DNA of 48,757 nucleotides. It comes from Pseudomonadota bacterium (GTDB lineage Bacteria; Pseudomonadota; Alphaproteobacteria; Sphingomonadales; SMXR01). The translations under genes and the position numbers were made by a program. The notes below the pieces were generated by a model that was given only the letters and a program-made list of their open reading frames with translations, did not search any database and was not told where the DNA came from. Location of the stretch: positions 1-48,757 of the forward strand of contig JACZSK010000011.1 of NCBI GenBank assembly GCA_022574255.1, written 5' to 3'. Of the stretch, positions 1-9,826 are shown in pieces. The stretch's first letter is position 1; every line of letters starts with the position of its first letter.

Positions 1-50
1 CTGTAAAAGCTATGGTCAGTTGAAACGGCGATTGGCGGCAATAGATATGT

Positions 51-245
51 TCACTGGGCCCTCGCGCTGGCTAGAACCGGCGCCAGAATCTCCGCCCATT
101 CGTCGCCGGTAAGACTGGCCGGATTTTCGACCGTCTCACTTCCTGGCAGATTCTCGGCAATGTCGATTTCGGGGCCGGGTGCCTCCCGCGCTATGGCTAT
201 CCCGGCAACGGCCAGCAGCAAAAAAATTGCCCGGTACGTCCGCAT
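51..245 (-). CDS. small secreted protein of unknown function
   Basis: A 64-residue protein. Residues 1-19 form a signal peptide (basic MRTYR start, hydrophobic core, AIA-R cleavage-like site); the mature part is acidic and Pro/Glu-rich. A GGGAG ribosome site lies about 8 bases before the ATG. I recognise no family. It stands alone at the window edge, with a REP-bearing stretch upstream. The ribosome site and signal sequence argue for a real gene, but the short length leaves doubt. Confidence 0.5.
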   Translation of the reverse strand: MRTYRAIFLLLAVAGIAIAREAPGPEIDIAENLPGSETVENPASLTGDEWAEILAPVLASARAQ

Positions 246-376
246 TTCACGCTCCCTTGCTTTCGCCTATCCGCGCCTTTTTTATCACCGCCAACCTGAA
301 CCGCCCCTGAACGGGGGAAGCGCTCGCCAGCTCTGATGTACCAGAAGATTGCTCGCGGGATATCTTTTTTTGAACA

Positions 377-506
377 CCCTCACCCAACCCTCTCCCTTTA
401 GGGAGAGGGCATGGGATGGAGCACTGAAAAAGCCTGTCCCCTCGCGAAAGGGGATCTCCTCTTTTTCCCTCTCCACCCGTTGGGGGAGAGGGTCAGGGTG
501 AGGGGG
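377..506. repeat. REP-like palindromic repeat pair (CCCTCACCC / GAGAGGG type)
   Basis: The gap between the small secreted gene and yhhQ holds two inverted-repeat blocks. One is CCCTCACCC with CCTCTCCCTTTAGGGAGAGG; the other is CCCTCTCC...GGAGAGGGTCAGGGTGAGG. The same motif recurs at 27115-27213 and 27440-27488. This is a dispersed intergenic palindrome family of the sort common in alphaproteobacteria. No protein is expected here, and I see nothing else in this roughly 310-base gap. Confidence 0.7.
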
Positions 507-559
507 GCGTCGGCTGCCCGAAACTGACATCGAGGGTCATAAGCAAAAATGCTGTGACG

Positions 560-1264
560 TCAGGACTTCACCGAGAACGGCGTGAAATCCGTTTCGGTAT
601 CGTAATAATCCTCCTGCTCGGCCTTCTTGAGGAACCCGACAACGCGGTAGGTGACCGGGGTCAGCAATGCCTCCCAGGCCACTTTCAGGGCGAAGTTGGA
701 GAGCAGTACGGCGAGCAGCTGCTCGTCCGACCAGACGCCCATGAAGGCCAGCGGATAGAAAATGATGCTGTCCACCCCCTGGCCGAAGATGGTTGAGCCG
801 ATGGTGCGGGTCCACAAATAGCGGCCCTGGGTCCAGACTTTCATACGCGCCATAATATAGGCATTGACCAGCTCTCCGGCCCAGAAGGCGATCAGCGAAG
901 CGAAGACGATGCGCGGTGTCTGGCCAAAAACGCTGTCATAGGCCCCCTGCCCTGCCCAGCCCTCGGCCGCCGGCAGCTTGACGATCACGTAGGACATGAA
1001 GCTCATGAATATCATGGCGCCAAAACCGGCCCAGACCACGCGCCGCGCCCGGGCGTAGCCGTAAACCTCGGTCAGCACGTCGCCAATGACGTAGGAAAGC
1101 GGAAAGAACAGCACCCCGGCACCGAAGGTAAAGACACCCAGCAGCGGCAGCTCGATGCTCGAGATTTTCGCCGCCCCGATCAGGTTGGACAGCAAAAGAA
1201 TGGCAACGAACGCCGCCATGACGAAGTCGTAATAGCGATATGAGCGGGGTGTTGTCTCGGTCAC
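560..1264 (-). CDS. yhhQ: queuosine precursor transporter (YhhQ/VUT family)
   Basis: An inner-membrane protein of 234 residues with about six hydrophobic segments, the usual size for the YhhQ/QPTR family that imports the queuosine precursors preQ0/preQ1. Family-like features are the early FVAILLLSNLIGAAK segment, the PLSYVIGDVLTEVYGY motif and the late FGQGVDSIIFYPLAF segment. The start is GTG at 1262-1264 with GGGAG upstream. It follows the methyltransferase by 18 bases and valS lies just before that, so the three may be cotranscribed. The de novo genes queC, queE and queF are also in the window (18.6-21.6 kb), so the cell may both make and salvage the precursor. Function comes from the family; specificity was not tested. 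Confidence 0.88.
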   Translation of the reverse strand: MTETTPRSYRYYDFVMAAFVAILLLSNLIGAAKISSIELPLLGVFTFGAGVLFFPLSYVIGDVLTEVYGYARARRVVWAGFGAMIFMSFMSYVIVKLPAAEGWAGQGAYDSVFGQTPRIVFASLIAFWAGELVNAYIMARMKVWTQGRYLWTRTIGSTIFGQGVDSIIFYPLAFMGVWSDEQLLAVLLSNFALKVAWEALLTPVTYRVVGFLKKAEQEDYYDTETDFTPFSVKS

Positions 1265-1282
1265 GGCGTTGCTCCCATCATG

Positions 1283-2077
1283 TTATTGCCCACCCGGCGC
1301 CAGCCCGCGCACGGCCCATGCACGGCCGCGGAGGGTGAAACTGCCATCCGCTGCTATGGGCAGGGCGTCATGCACACGGGTCTCCAGTGCCGCCTGCCTG
1401 TCCGGGTCGAGCGCCTTCACATAATCGGGAATACCGCCGGCGCCGCGGGTCATCGGCACCCAGAAATCGGCGAAATCCCTGTAGGGCATATCAATCATGA
1501 TTGCCGAAGTCCCGACATTTTCAAAACCCGCTGCCTCGAACAACGCCCCAAGCGGCCCCGGCTTGCACACCGGGAAGCGCTCGCCCTGGTCGGATTTGAC
1601 CGCTTCGGCGTCCAGCGCCCGGGCCGAATCCCAAAACACCCTGAAAAGCTCCATATCACCGGCGAAATCCCAGACATAGGCGGCGACCTGCCCCCCGGGG
1701 CGCAGAACGCGCTTCATTTCGGAGAGCGCTCTCGGTTGGTCCTCGATAAAATTGATCACCAGCCCCGAGACCACAACGTCGAAGATGGCATTGTCGAACG
1801 GCATGTTCTGGGCATTGACGCAGTGAAACGCGGCGCGCGGGTCGCTGTGGGCGGCCTGGGCATCGCGGACTACGTTTTCCTGCGGGTCGATGCCGGCCAG
1901 GCTCCTGGGGTTGCTGCGCTCCAGCACGGCATCGCTCAGCACCCCCGTGCCGCATCCCACATCCAGCCAGTCCAGACCGGGCGCCGGGGCCAGCCAGCCA
2001 AGAAACTGCTGCGCCACCAGCCGGCTCCAGCGGCCAATGCGCAATTCGTAGGCTTCTGCTCGTGTAAGGTCGGCCAT
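1283..2077 (-). CDS. class I SAM-dependent methyltransferase
   Basis: A 264-residue protein with a Methyltransf_11-type Rossmann fold. Motif I is LDVGCGTGVLSDAVLE near residue 37, an acidic residue (GIDPQ) follows motif II, and the post-motif region reads MKRVLRPGGQVAAYVWDF. The substrate cannot be read from sequence; relatives include UbiE-like and small-molecule methyltransferases. The start has GGGAG about 7 bases upstream. It begins 21 bases after the valS stop and ends 18 bases before yhhQ, so it is probably in the valS transcript. Confidence 0.85.
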   Translation of the reverse strand: MADLTRAEAYELRIGRWSRLVAQQFLGWLAPAPGLDWLDVGCGTGVLSDAVLERSNPRSLAGIDPQENVVRDAQAAHSDPRAAFHCVNAQNMPFDNAIFDVVVSGLVINFIEDQPRALSEMKRVLRPGGQVAAYVWDFAGDMELFRVFWDSARALDAEAVKSDQGERFPVCKPGPLGALFEAAGFENVGTSAIMIDMPYRDFADFWVPMTRGAGGIPDYVKALDPDRQAALETRVHDALPIAADGSFTLRGRAWAVRGLAPGGQ

Positions 2078-2098
2078 CGGGCTCCCATGGGGCTGGCG

Positions 2099-4765
2099 CT
2101 AACCCAGCCGCTCCAGCGCCGCGGCATGCTTGGCCTTGGCGGCTTGCTCCTCGGCCAGCCTCGCCTCGGCTTCCTCCACCACATGCGCCGGGGCTTTGTT
2201 GCGATACTGCGGATTCTTCAGCCGCCCGGACAGCGCTTTGATTTCCTTGTCGGCCTTGTCGATAGATTTTTGCAATCGCGCGCGCTCTTCAGCAAAATCG
2301 ACCACCCCTGCCAGTTGCAGCACCACCGTCGCCTCATCGACAACCAGTTGGGCATCGCCCTCGCCGGGCGCCGCGTCGCTTGCTTCCAGGTTTTCCAGAC
2401 GCGCCAACCGCCGCACCAATCCACCGTGGCTTGCCAACCGGGCCAGGGTCGCCTCACCGGCACCGCGCACCACGGCGGGAATTTTTGCGCCGCCCGGCAC
2501 ATTCAATTCCGAGCGTGCCGAGCGTATTTCCGAGACCATGCGGATCACCCATTCGATTTCCGCTGCCGCATCCTTATCCACCAGGCCCTCTGGTAACTCC
2601 GGCCATACGCCGAGAATCAGGTCGCTCGATCGCTGCTCCGCCATGGCGTGCCAGAGTTCTTCGGTGATGAAGGGCATGAAGGGATGCAACAGCGCCAGAA
2701 TCTGGTCCAGAACCCATGCCGTGGTGCGCCGGGTCTCGGTCTTTTCATCCGAATCCTCACCCTGCAATGCCGGCTTTGACAGTTCCAGATACCAGTCGCA
2801 GAAGGTACCCCAGGTGAAATGATAGATGGCGTCGGCGGCCTCGTTGAACTTGAAGGCTTCGAGCGCGGCGGTCACCCGCCCGGCGGCCAGCGCCGTCTCG
2901 CCGACAATCCATTTGTTCAGTGTGGCGTTGGCGGCTGCGGGGTTGAAATCCCCTGCCCCACCCGTGCAATTGTTCATCTCGCAAAAGCGCGCCGCATTCC
3001 ACAGCTTGGTGGCAAAGTTCCGGTAGCCCTCGATGCGCGATTCCGCCAGCTTGATATCGCGGCCCTGGGCCTCCATGGACGCCAGTGTGAAGCGCAGCGC
3101 GTCGGCGCCGTATTTGTCGGAAAATTCCAACGGGTCGATGACATTGCCCTTGGATTTGGACATTTTCTGGCCATGCTCATCGCGGATCAGGGCGTGGATA
3201 TAGACCGTGCGGAAGGGCACCTCCCCCATGAAATGCAGTCCGTCCATCATCATCCGCGCCACCCAGAAGAAGATAATATCGAACGACGTCACCAGCGTTG
3301 AGCCGGGGTAAAAGCGGGCGAGTTCCCCGGTATCTTCGGGCCAGCCCAGCGTGCCGAACGGCCATAATGCCGACGAGAACCAGGTATCCAGCACGTCCTC
3401 ATCCTGCCTGAGCTTCACATCATCGCCCAGCTTGGCGCGGGCCAGTTCATAGGCCTGATCCTCGCTTTCGGCGACAAAAATACTGCCGTCTTCGGCGTAC
3501 CATGCGGGAATGCGATGACCCCACCAGAGCTGGCGTGACACGCACCAGGGCTGGATATTGCGCATCCACTCGAAATAGGTTTTTTCCCAGGTTTTGGGGA
3601 CCAGTTTCGTGCGTCCGTCTTCGACAGCGGCAATGGCCTCTTTGGCCAGCACTTCCGCCGCCACATACCATTGGTCGGTTAGCCAGGGCTCTATTGGCAC
3701 ACCGGAGCGATCACCGGTGGGCACCGTATGGGCGTGCGGCTCGATTTTCTCGACCAGTCCGGCGGCCTCCATGTCGGCGACAACACGCTGGCGCGCCTCG
3801 AACCTGTCCAGCCCCCGATAGGCCTCGGGCACCGCGTCATTCAGCACCGCATGCTGGTCAAAGATATTGACCATCTCCAGGTCATGGCGCTTGCCGACCT
3901 CGAAATCGTTGAAGTCATGGGCGGGGGTAATCTTGACCGCGCCGGAGCCCTGCTCGGGATCGACCCATTGGTCGGCGACAATGGGGATGCGGCGCCCGAC
4001 CAGCGGCAGGATCACATGCTTGCCAACGATATCGGCGTAACGCTTGTCGTCGGGATGCACCGCAACCGCGGTATCGCCCAGCATGGTTTCGGGCCGGGTG
4101 GTCGCGACCACCACGTATCTACCCTCTTTGGCCTCTCCCTCTTCGCCCTCGATCGGATAGCGGAAATGCCAATAGTGGCCGTCGGTCTCCTTCTGCTCGA
4201 CCTCCAGGTCGGACACGGCGGTCAGCAGCCCCGGGTCCCAATTGACCAGCCTCTTATCCCGGTAAATCAGGTCATCGTTGTACAGGTCGACGAATTTCTT
4301 CTGCACCGCCCGGATGAAGCCTTCATCCATGGTAAAGCGCTCGCGCGACCAGTCACAGGAGGCCCCAAGACGGCGCAACTGGCGGGCGATGGCGCCGCCC
4401 GATTCCTCTTTCCATTTCCACACGCGTTCGACGAACGCTTCGCGGCCCATATCGCGCCGGTTCAGGCCCTCGGCGTCGAGCTGGCGCTCGACCACCATCT
4501 GGGTGGCGATGCCGGCGTGGTCCATGCCCGGCTGCCATAAAACGTCCTTGCCGCGCAGGCGTTCAAAGCGGATCAGGATATCCTGGATCGTGCAATCCAG
4601 CGCATGGCCCACATGCAGCGAGCCGGTCACATTTGGCGGCGGCATGACAATGCAATAGGTCTCGGCGTCGGGCCGCTGGCCACAGCGAAAGGCTCCCGAG
4701 GCCTCCCAATGCGCGGACCATTTGGGCTCAATCCCGCCCGGTTCGTATCTTTTGTCCAGCGCCAT
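2099..4765 (-). CDS. valS: valyl-tRNA synthetase
   Basis: Class I aminoacyl-tRNA synthetase that charges tRNA-Val, 888 residues from the chosen start. The ATP-binding HIGH motif is HVGHA at residues 51-55 and the KMSKS loop is at about 534-538. Between them is the CP1 editing domain. An anticodon-binding domain follows, and the C-terminal coiled coil is rich in Glu/Lys/Ala/Arg (from about residue 815), as in bacterial ValS. I chose ATG at 4765 because homologues begin like [10 protein letters not shown] and GGAGAAGG lies upstream. An ATG eight codons earlier (4789) also has GGAG and cannot be excluded. popZ, tolC and pcm lie upstream in the common alphaproteobacterial order, with an M28 gene in between. 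Confidence 0.97.
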   Translation of the reverse strand: MALDKRYEPGGIEPKWSAHWEASGAFRCGQRPDAETYCIVMPPPNVTGSLHVGHALDCTIQDILIRFERLRGKDVLWQPGMDHAGIATQMVVERQLDAEGLNRRDMGREAFVERVWKWKEESGGAIARQLRRLGASCDWSRERFTMDEGFIRAVQKKFVDLYNDDLIYRDKRLVNWDPGLLTAVSDLEVEQKETDGHYWHFRYPIEGEEGEAKEGRYVVVATTRPETMLGDTAVAVHPDDKRYADIVGKHVILPLVGRRIPIVADQWVDPEQGSGAVKITPAHDFNDFEVGKRHDLEMVNIFDQHAVLNDAVPEAYRGLDRFEARQRVVADMEAAGLVEKIEPHAHTVPTGDRSGVPIEPWLTDQWYVAAEVLAKEAIAAVEDGRTKLVPKTWEKTYFEWMRNIQPWCVSRQLWWGHRIPAWYAEDGSIFVAESEDQAYELARAKLGDDVKLRQDEDVLDTWFSSALWPFGTLGWPEDTGELARFYPGSTLVTSFDIIFFWVARMMMDGLHFMGEVPFRTVYIHALIRDEHGQKMSKSKGNVIDPLEFSDKYGADALRFTLASMEAQGRDIKLAESRIEGYRNFATKLWNAARFCEMNNCTGGAGDFNPAAANATLNKWIVGETALAAGRVTAALEAFKFNEAADAIYHFTWGTFCDWYLELSKPALQGEDSDEKTETRRTTAWVLDQILALLHPFMPFITEELWHAMAEQRSSDLILGVWPELPEGLVDKDAAAEIEWVIRMVSEIRSARSELNVPGGAKIPAVVRGAGEATLARLASHGGLVRRLARLENLEASDAAPGEGDAQLVVDEATVVLQLAGVVDFAEERARLQKSIDKADKEIKALSGRLKNPQYRNKAPAHVVEEAEARLAEEQAAKAKHAAALERLG

Positions 4766-4820
4766 TTTCAAGCCTTCTCCGGCAGGCATTTATTATCTCC
4801 GCATCCTTACAGAAAAGCAG

Positions 4821-4846
4821 ACAAAAGAAAAACCCCAGAAGGGGCT
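4821..4846 (-). terminator. probable Rho-independent terminator after the M28 peptidase gene
   Basis: Read on the minus strand, a short GC stem (CCCC-TTCT-GGGG) is followed by TTTTTCTTTTG. It lies between the M28 stop and the valS start. The stem is only four strong pairs, so termination may be partial. Confidence 0.45.
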
Positions 4847-4957
4847 AGCTACTGAAGAATTATAGGCAAAGCGCGGTGCTGTGCTCAGGCGTCGAGCACC
4901 TTACGCACCATAGCCGCCACCTGGACCCCGCGAACGGGGAAATCCATTCAACGGTTA

Positions 4958-6616
4958 TCACTCAGATGAGTCTTGTTCGTCTTCGCTTTCGTCCTCGTCC
5001 TCGTCCTCATCATCGCGGCCATTGGTGGGGCGCATGGGCAGCGGTTTCCGCGGCAATTTATCGTCGCGCATGGCGGCGTGATACAGAAAAGACGCCATGA
5101 TGATCGAGGCCTGCCTGAGGTCTTCGGCCTGGACATGGTCAAGGGTATCGATCTGGGTGTGATGCAGGCGGCTGCCGTAGTCCAGCGGATCCTGGATAAA
5201 CTGGAACGCCGGCAGGCCGGCCCATTGGAAGGACAGGTGGTCCGTGCCGCCGGTGCGGCCCAGAATAACGGTTGCCGCGCCCATGTCGTTGAAGGGAGCG
5301 AACCAGCTCTCGAAGATGGGCTGCAGGGCCAGGTTTCCCTCACCAAAAATGCCCCTGATCTTGCCGCTGCCATTGTCCAGATTGAAGTAGGCGGAGAATT
5401 TTGCATGGCCTGGCTTGGTGGTGATCGGCCACTGGTCGGCCATGGTGAAAAATTTGCCCAGACGTTTTTTGTCTTCGTCATCGGTTTCCGGGCGGGTCGC
5501 CAGATGCCGGGTGACATAGTCGATTGAGCCAAACAGCGCCTGTTCCTCTCCGCTCCACAGCGCAAAGCGTATTGTGCGCCTGGGGCGGATATTCAGCGCC
5601 GTCAGTATGCGCGCGGCCTCCATCACCACCGCCGAGCCGGCACCGTTATCGACGGCGCCATCACCGACGATCCAGGAATCAAAATGCGCCCCGGCCATGA
5701 CAATTTCGGGGTTGCGGCCACGCCCGGGAATCTCGGCGATGGTGTTATAGGCTTGCGGGTCGTCGTCGTAGTATGTGACCTCTGTTTCAAGCTCCAGTGT
5801 CACCTCATGGTCGTTCTTGAGCAACCTGACAACGCGCCCATAGTCCTCAGACGCCATGACTACGCCGGGAATGGTCGGCGTATCCCCTATCCTGTGCAGA
5901 TAGTCACTGGCCTCTATAAGATGCGCGTCGCGCGGGCTGATGCGCACCACCGCCAGCGCGCCTTCTTCCGCCAGAAACGTGTACATTTTTTTGCGCAGCA
6001 GAACGATGTCGGCGAAACGCTCGTAATTTACAGGCTTACCGTCGGGAATTTGATAGTCCGTCTTCTTCGCCAGGTCGTCTTCCGTCAATCGGCGGAAAAC
6101 CTTGTTTGATGGCTCCTTGACGCCCCGTGGTTTGCTGATCAGGACTATTTTTCCTTCCAGCTTTCCCTCGTATTTCTCAAAGTCTTCTTTTTTCTTGATG
6201 ACCGCATGTATGGCCGGTCCGCTGATTACGCCACCGGTGCCGGGCATCCATGCCACCGGCAAGGCGTAAAGCTGGCGCAGGCGCGGCGTGGTCATACGCA
6301 CCACGGATTTTTCGAAGGACCAGCCCCGCCCGAAGTCAAACCCCTCCAGATGCGGGTTGGTCAGCCCCCAGCCGCGGAACTTCTCCAGCGCCCAGTCGTT
6401 GGCCGCCCGCATTCCGGGGGAGCCGGTCAGGCGGGGGCCAATTTCGTCGGTCATCTGGCGCAGCGTTTCCATGACCTCGGAATGATTGCTTCCCTGATCC
6501 ATGATCCGGTTGATCATATCCAGGTTAACCGGCTCTTCCGCTGCGCCCGCCGACAAAATTGTGCACGAAAACAACGCACCGGCGAAGGCGCCGACCAATG
6601 GCTTGCTGCTACCCAT
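4958..6616 (-). CDS. secreted M28-family zinc aminopeptidase
   Basis: A 552-residue exported peptidase. An N-terminal signal peptide (about 1-25, ending SAGAAEE) is followed by a PA-like insert at about 110-270, then the M28 catalytic domain. Zinc/catalytic candidates are H311 and D313 (AHFDSW), D323 (VDNGAGSA) and E357/E358 (WSGEEQ). M28 enzymes bind two zinc ions and usually remove N-terminal amino acids. The C-terminus (from about 530) is a strongly acidic Asp/Glu tail, unusual for the family and possibly metal-binding or disordered. It sits between popZ and valS, which are usually close in this class, so it may be an insertion into that order. It has its own terminators on both sides. Confidence 0.9.
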   Translation of the reverse strand: MGSSKPLVGAFAGALFSCTILSAGAAEEPVNLDMINRIMDQGSNHSEVMETLRQMTDEIGPRLTGSPGMRAANDWALEKFRGWGLTNPHLEGFDFGRGWSFEKSVVRMTTPRLRQLYALPVAWMPGTGGVISGPAIHAVIKKKEDFEKYEGKLEGKIVLISKPRGVKEPSNKVFRRLTEDDLAKKTDYQIPDGKPVNYERFADIVLLRKKMYTFLAEEGALAVVRISPRDAHLIEASDYLHRIGDTPTIPGVVMASEDYGRVVRLLKNDHEVTLELETEVTYYDDDPQAYNTIAEIPGRGRNPEIVMAGAHFDSWIVGDGAVDNGAGSAVVMEAARILTALNIRPRRTIRFALWSGEEQALFGSIDYVTRHLATRPETDDEDKKRLGKFFTMADQWPITTKPGHAKFSAYFNLDNGSGKIRGIFGEGNLALQPIFESWFAPFNDMGAATVILGRTGGTDHLSFQWAGLPAFQFIQDPLDYGSRLHHTQIDTLDHVQAEDLRQASIIMASFLYHAAMRDDKLPRKPLPMRPTNGRDDEDEDEDESEDEQDSSE

Positions 6617-6712
6617 GAATGAATTTCCCTCTGGCTGCCGACAACATATCTTTTTTCGAGGCCGCGAACTATGTGCAAAATCTTATTGCCCACTGGAACC
6701 AGGGTCCAGACA

Positions 6713-6741
6713 TAAAAAAGGCGCCCACGGGAGGCGCCTTT
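6713..6741 (-). terminator. Rho-independent terminator after popZ
   Basis: A perfect 9-bp stem, AAAGGCGCC / GGCGCCTTT, with a 7-base loop (6717-6741) is followed on the minus strand by a T run (A6 at 6714-6719). It lies directly downstream of the popZ stop and separates popZ from the M28 gene. Confidence 0.8.
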
Positions 6742-6762
6742 GATTTAGAATTTCTGAACGGG

Positions 6763-7296
6763 TCAGTTTTTTCTCGCTATGCGCGCCACTTCCCGTTCAA
6801 CCGTTTCCTCGACGATGCGCGGCAAGTTTTTGTCCAGGTAGGCCTTTATCATGGGCTTCATCATTTCGCGCACCAGCGCCTCAAGCGTATTTCCCGCGCC
6901 GTCATAACCCGCGACCATCAGCGCCGACAGCTTATCGAAAGATTGCTGTGCCGAATCGGACGCTTCATCAGATGCGATCGGATCGGGATCGGCAACTTCG
7001 GTCAGTTCCAGAATTTCCTCTTTCGGCTCTGGCTCTGGTTCCGGCTCAGGCTCAGGCTCAGGTTCCGGCTCGGGCTCGGGTTCTGGCTCGGGTTCCGGCT
7101 CAGGCTCAGGTTCCGGCTCAGGCTCAGGTTCGGGCTCCGGCTCGGGCTCTGGTTCCGGCTCGGGCTCTGGTTCCGGCTCGGGTTCAGGCGCCGCCTCGGC
7201 AGCTTCACCCTCTTCACCATCCTCGGAAATAATCCGCCGAATGGAGGCAAGAATCTCCTCCATCGTCGGTTCCTGTTGGTCGTCCTGCGCACTCAT
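6763..7296 (-). CDS. popZ: PopZ-type polar organising protein (DUF2497)
   Basis: A 177-residue protein with the PopZ layout. The short N-terminal helix reads [17 protein letters not shown] (residues 10-26). An acidic, proline-rich disordered linker follows, and then the conserved C-terminal oligomerisation helices (about 136-175: [20 protein letters not shown] then [17 protein letters not shown]). In Caulobacter PopZ forms a polar matrix that anchors the ParB/parS centromere and recruits signalling proteins. The linker here is exactly 27 uninterrupted Glu-Pro pairs (residues 38-91), far more regular than the usual mixed acidic/proline linker. Gene order pcm-tolC-popZ with valS nearby agrees with other alphaproteobacteria. 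The start has GGGAAG upstream. Confidence 0.9.
   Translation of the reverse strand: MSAQDDQQEPTMEEILASIRRIISEDGEEGEAAEAAPEPEPEPEPEPEPEPEPEPEPEPEPEPEPEPEPEPEPEPEPEPEPEPEPEPEPEPKEEILELTEVADPDPIASDEASDSAQQSFDKLSALMVAGYDGAGNTLEALVREMMKPMIKAYLDKNLPRIVEETVEREVARIARKN
7025..7186. repeat. 27 tandem hexanucleotides encoding (Glu-Pro)27 in popZ
   Basis: Twenty-seven in-frame six-base units (GGCTCN or GGTTCN on the plus strand) with no interruption. Variation is confined to synonymous positions: GAG/GAA for Glu and all four Pro codons. A hexamer array can change copy number by slippage without breaking the frame. Confidence 0.95.
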
Positions 7297-7410
7297 GAAC
7301 GGCTCTTCCCTAACCGGCTCTTAACCAAGAATCACTTCCGGAAACTATAGTCTCCCAATCCTTAATTCTTTGTTTTCAAAGATGCCAGCAGGAATTAACA
7401 ACGGGCGCAC

Positions 7411-8793
7411 CTAATCCCTTGTCCACCAGCCAACAAACTGCCAGCGAACGCCCTTGTAATTCTTCTCCGGGCGATAAAGTTCCACCGGCAAATCCAGCGT
7501 TTTGGCGTTCAGGCGGCCAACCGCCCCGAGCATGGCGAAACCGGCGACATATTCGTTGCGCTCCGCCCGCACCAGATTAACCCGGGAATCCAGCAGTTCC
7601 TGTTCGGCGTCCAGCACGTCCAGCGTGGTACGCGAACCCACCGCGGCTTCCTGGCGCGTACCATCCAGCGCAATCTCGTTTGCCTTCACCTGCGACGAGT
7701 TGGATATGATGGATGATTGGGCGGCGCGGTATTCCTCCCAGGTGATTCGCGTCTGCTCCACCACGAAGCGCTCGGCGGAAAGGATTTCCAGCCGCCGCTG
7801 GCTGCGCGTGTGTTTGGCACGGCGGATATCGGAATATACCGCCCCGCCCTGGTACAGCGGAATGCGAATTTGCACGCCGACGCTTTTAATGTCGCTGCGA
7901 AATTGCACGGTGTTGCCCACATTCGGACTGAAATTCTTGGACTCGTTCCTGGATATGGATGCCAATCCATCAACGGTGGGCAGCAAGGCGCCCTTGCTTT
8001 GAGAGACAGCGATGTTAGCGGCACGTTCGGTCTCGCGCGCGCCGGTTACCGTGGGATTTTCCTGCAGCGCGATTGCCGTGGCGTCGTCCAGATTTGGCGG
8101 CAGGGGCGGCAAAGGCGGTGGTTGATCCAGCGTGCCAGGGGACATGCCAACAACGCGACGATAACCGGCGCGGCTTCCCGCCAGATCGGCCTCGGCGCGA
8201 ATGCGTGACGAAATGGCGCCGGCGAGCCGCGCTTCGGATTGCGCCACGTCTGTGCGGGTAATCTCGCCTACACGGAACCGGTCCTGGCTGGCTTCAAGCT
8301 GGCGCTGCAGCACCTGGACATTGTTGTTATTCAAATTCAGGACGGATACATCCCGGATCGCATTCATATATGCCGTCACGGTATTCAGCAGAACCGTCTG
8401 CTCGGTCACCAATAACTGAGAACGCCCGGCATACATCAGGCTTTTCGCCTGGCGGCGCGCATTCACATCCTGGAAACCGCGGAAAAGATTCTGATCAATC
8501 CGTGCCTGGTAAGACTTCGGCGACTGCGTGAAGTCGCTGGACAACGTCCCGCCGACGAAACTTTTTTGATCCCGGGAACTGAAATTCGCGGTCCCGGCGA
8601 CCGTCGGCAGAAAACCCGCCTGCGCCCGCACCACGCCTTCGTCGGTGGCCCTCAAGCCGGCCCGCGCCGCGCGCAAATCGGGATTGTTGTTATAGGCCGC
8701 CGCCAGTGCGTCGATCAGCGTGTCGGCAGATGCGCTGCCGGCCAAACCGAACGTCAAAGCCACGGCCAGGCCCAGCTTTAAATAGCTCTTCAT
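7411..8793 (-). CDS. tolC: TolC-family outer membrane efflux channel
   Basis: A 460-residue outer membrane factor with a signal peptide (residues 1-23, ending GSASA). Two structural repeats are rich in long helices, for example the TEQTVLLNTVTAYMNAIRDV and SAERFVVEQTRITWEEYRAA regions. TolC trimers form the periplasmic tunnel and outer-membrane exit of type I secretion and RND/MFS pumps. Length and composition match the TIGR01844-type TolC of alphaproteobacteria. GAGGA precedes the ATG. pcm lies 83 bases upstream and popZ 114 bases downstream, the usual order. No pump partner gene is adjacent. Confidence 0.93.
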   Translation of the reverse strand: MKSYLKLGLAVALTFGLAGSASADTLIDALAAAYNNNPDLRAARAGLRATDEGVVRAQAGFLPTVAGTANFSSRDQKSFVGGTLSSDFTQSPKSYQARIDQNLFRGFQDVNARRQAKSLMYAGRSQLLVTEQTVLLNTVTAYMNAIRDVSVLNLNNNNVQVLQRQLEASQDRFRVGEITRTDVAQSEARLAGAISSRIRAEADLAGSRAGYRRVVGMSPGTLDQPPPLPPLPPNLDDATAIALQENPTVTGARETERAANIAVSQSKGALLPTVDGLASISRNESKNFSPNVGNTVQFRSDIKSVGVQIRIPLYQGGAVYSDIRRAKHTRSQRRLEILSAERFVVEQTRITWEEYRAAQSSIISNSSQVKANEIALDGTRQEAAVGSRTTLDVLDAEQELLDSRVNLVRAERNEYVAGFAMLGAVGRLNAKTLDLPVELYRPEKNYKGVRWQFVGWWTRD

Positions 8794-8876
8794 TTTTCAA
8801 TCCTCACTGTCTGTCGATCCGTCTTCCTTGTGATCTGTTGTTGCTCAGGTGTGACTCACTGTCGAAATTTCCCGCT

Positions 8877-9530
8877 CTAGAAGCTGAAGGCGGGTTTTTT
8901 TCCAAATCCTGGCAGCAGGGGCGTGCCGGCATCAAAGAGATCCCGTCTGCCCACGAGACCGCCGGTCTTGGTTATGATATGGCCGTGGCCAACATTATTT
9001 TCCTGACGAACAAAGACCAGCCGGCCTCCTTCGTCCAGTTGATCAATCAGCTCTGCCGGCAGCTCGCTGGCGGCGCCACTCAGGAATATTACCTGATACG
9101 GGCCATGCTTGGGCGCCCCTCCGGTCAAAGAGCCCTCGATGACCGCGACATTGTCTATCTCGACCCGCGCCAGGTTTTCCGTTGCTGTTTTTGCCAGCTC
9201 GCCATCCTCTTCCAGCGCCACGACGGTAGCGGCCAGTTTTGCCAGAATAGCGCTGGAATAACCGGTGGCGCAGCCCACATCCAGCACCACATCGCTGTTC
9301 AGAATTCCGGCGGCCTGAACCAGCCGCGCCATGACCATGGGCTCCATCAGGTAGCGGCCGGGTTTGATCTGCAAATCCTCGTCAAGATAGGCAACGCCCT
9401 TCAGGGCCTTGGGCAGAAATGCCTCACGCGGAACCGTCGCAAAGGCGTCGATCACCCGCTCGTCGGTCACACGGTTAGGCCTGATCTGGCCCGATATCAT
9501 ATGCTGGCGGGCAGCGCTGGCTTCGGTCAC
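8877..9530 (-). CDS. pcm: protein-L-isoaspartate O-methyltransferase-like protein
   Basis: A 217-residue PCMT-family methyltransferase. PCMT enzymes repair isoaspartyl residues in damaged proteins using SAM. Features are RPNRVTDERVIDAF near the N-terminus, VPREAFLP, the motif I stretch VLDVGCATGYSSAILAKL (residues 82-99), and the C-terminal LVGRRDLFDAGTPLLPGF. The start is GTG with AAGGTGG about 9 bases upstream. It sits directly before tolC, a conserved pair in alphaproteobacteria. Many members of this tolC-linked subgroup have not been shown to have repair activity, so the precise substrate is inferred. Confidence 0.88.
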   Translation of the reverse strand: MTEASAARQHMISGQIRPNRVTDERVIDAFATVPREAFLPKALKGVAYLDEDLQIKPGRYLMEPMVMARLVQAAGILNSDVVLDVGCATGYSSAILAKLAATVVALEEDGELAKTATENLARVEIDNVAVIEGSLTGGAPKHGPYQVIFLSGAASELPAELIDQLDEGGRLVFVRQENNVGHGHIITKTGGLVGRRDLFDAGTPLLPGFGKKPAFSF

Positions 9531-9826
9531 TTTGAATTACCACCTTGCATCAAAAGGGTCGCTTCTGCGGGACAACACCCGGACTGGCGACCTTATACGC
9601 GTATTATCGGGTTCTGACAACGAACAGGCGGCCAAAGAAGACGGCGCCGGACGATGCTCTCGATATATATCGGTCGTATATATGTATAAAGAGCATAACC
9701 CGGCGCTTCGCAAGCTATTTTTGGCCCGAACGAAGGGAATTTGCGACAAGCCGAAGCCTGCGGCGGGCAAGAGTATTATAATTCACCGGATGAACCCCGA
9801 GACGCCCCGAAAGCTCGCTTTGCCGA
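9531..9826. other. gene-free stretch with an AT-rich palindrome
   Basis: No convincing gene. It holds a perfect 12-bp palindrome CGATATATATCG (9661-9672) followed by a second AT block, GTATATATGTATAAA. It lies upstream of the divergent pcm gene and of the tRNA-Cys promoter, so it could carry the pcm promoter or an operator. Confidence 0.4.

Noticed and set aside
1280-2596. 438-residue plus-strand frame
   Set aside because: Lies opposite the methyltransferase and valS genes; composition is that of an antisense shadow in GC-rich DNA.
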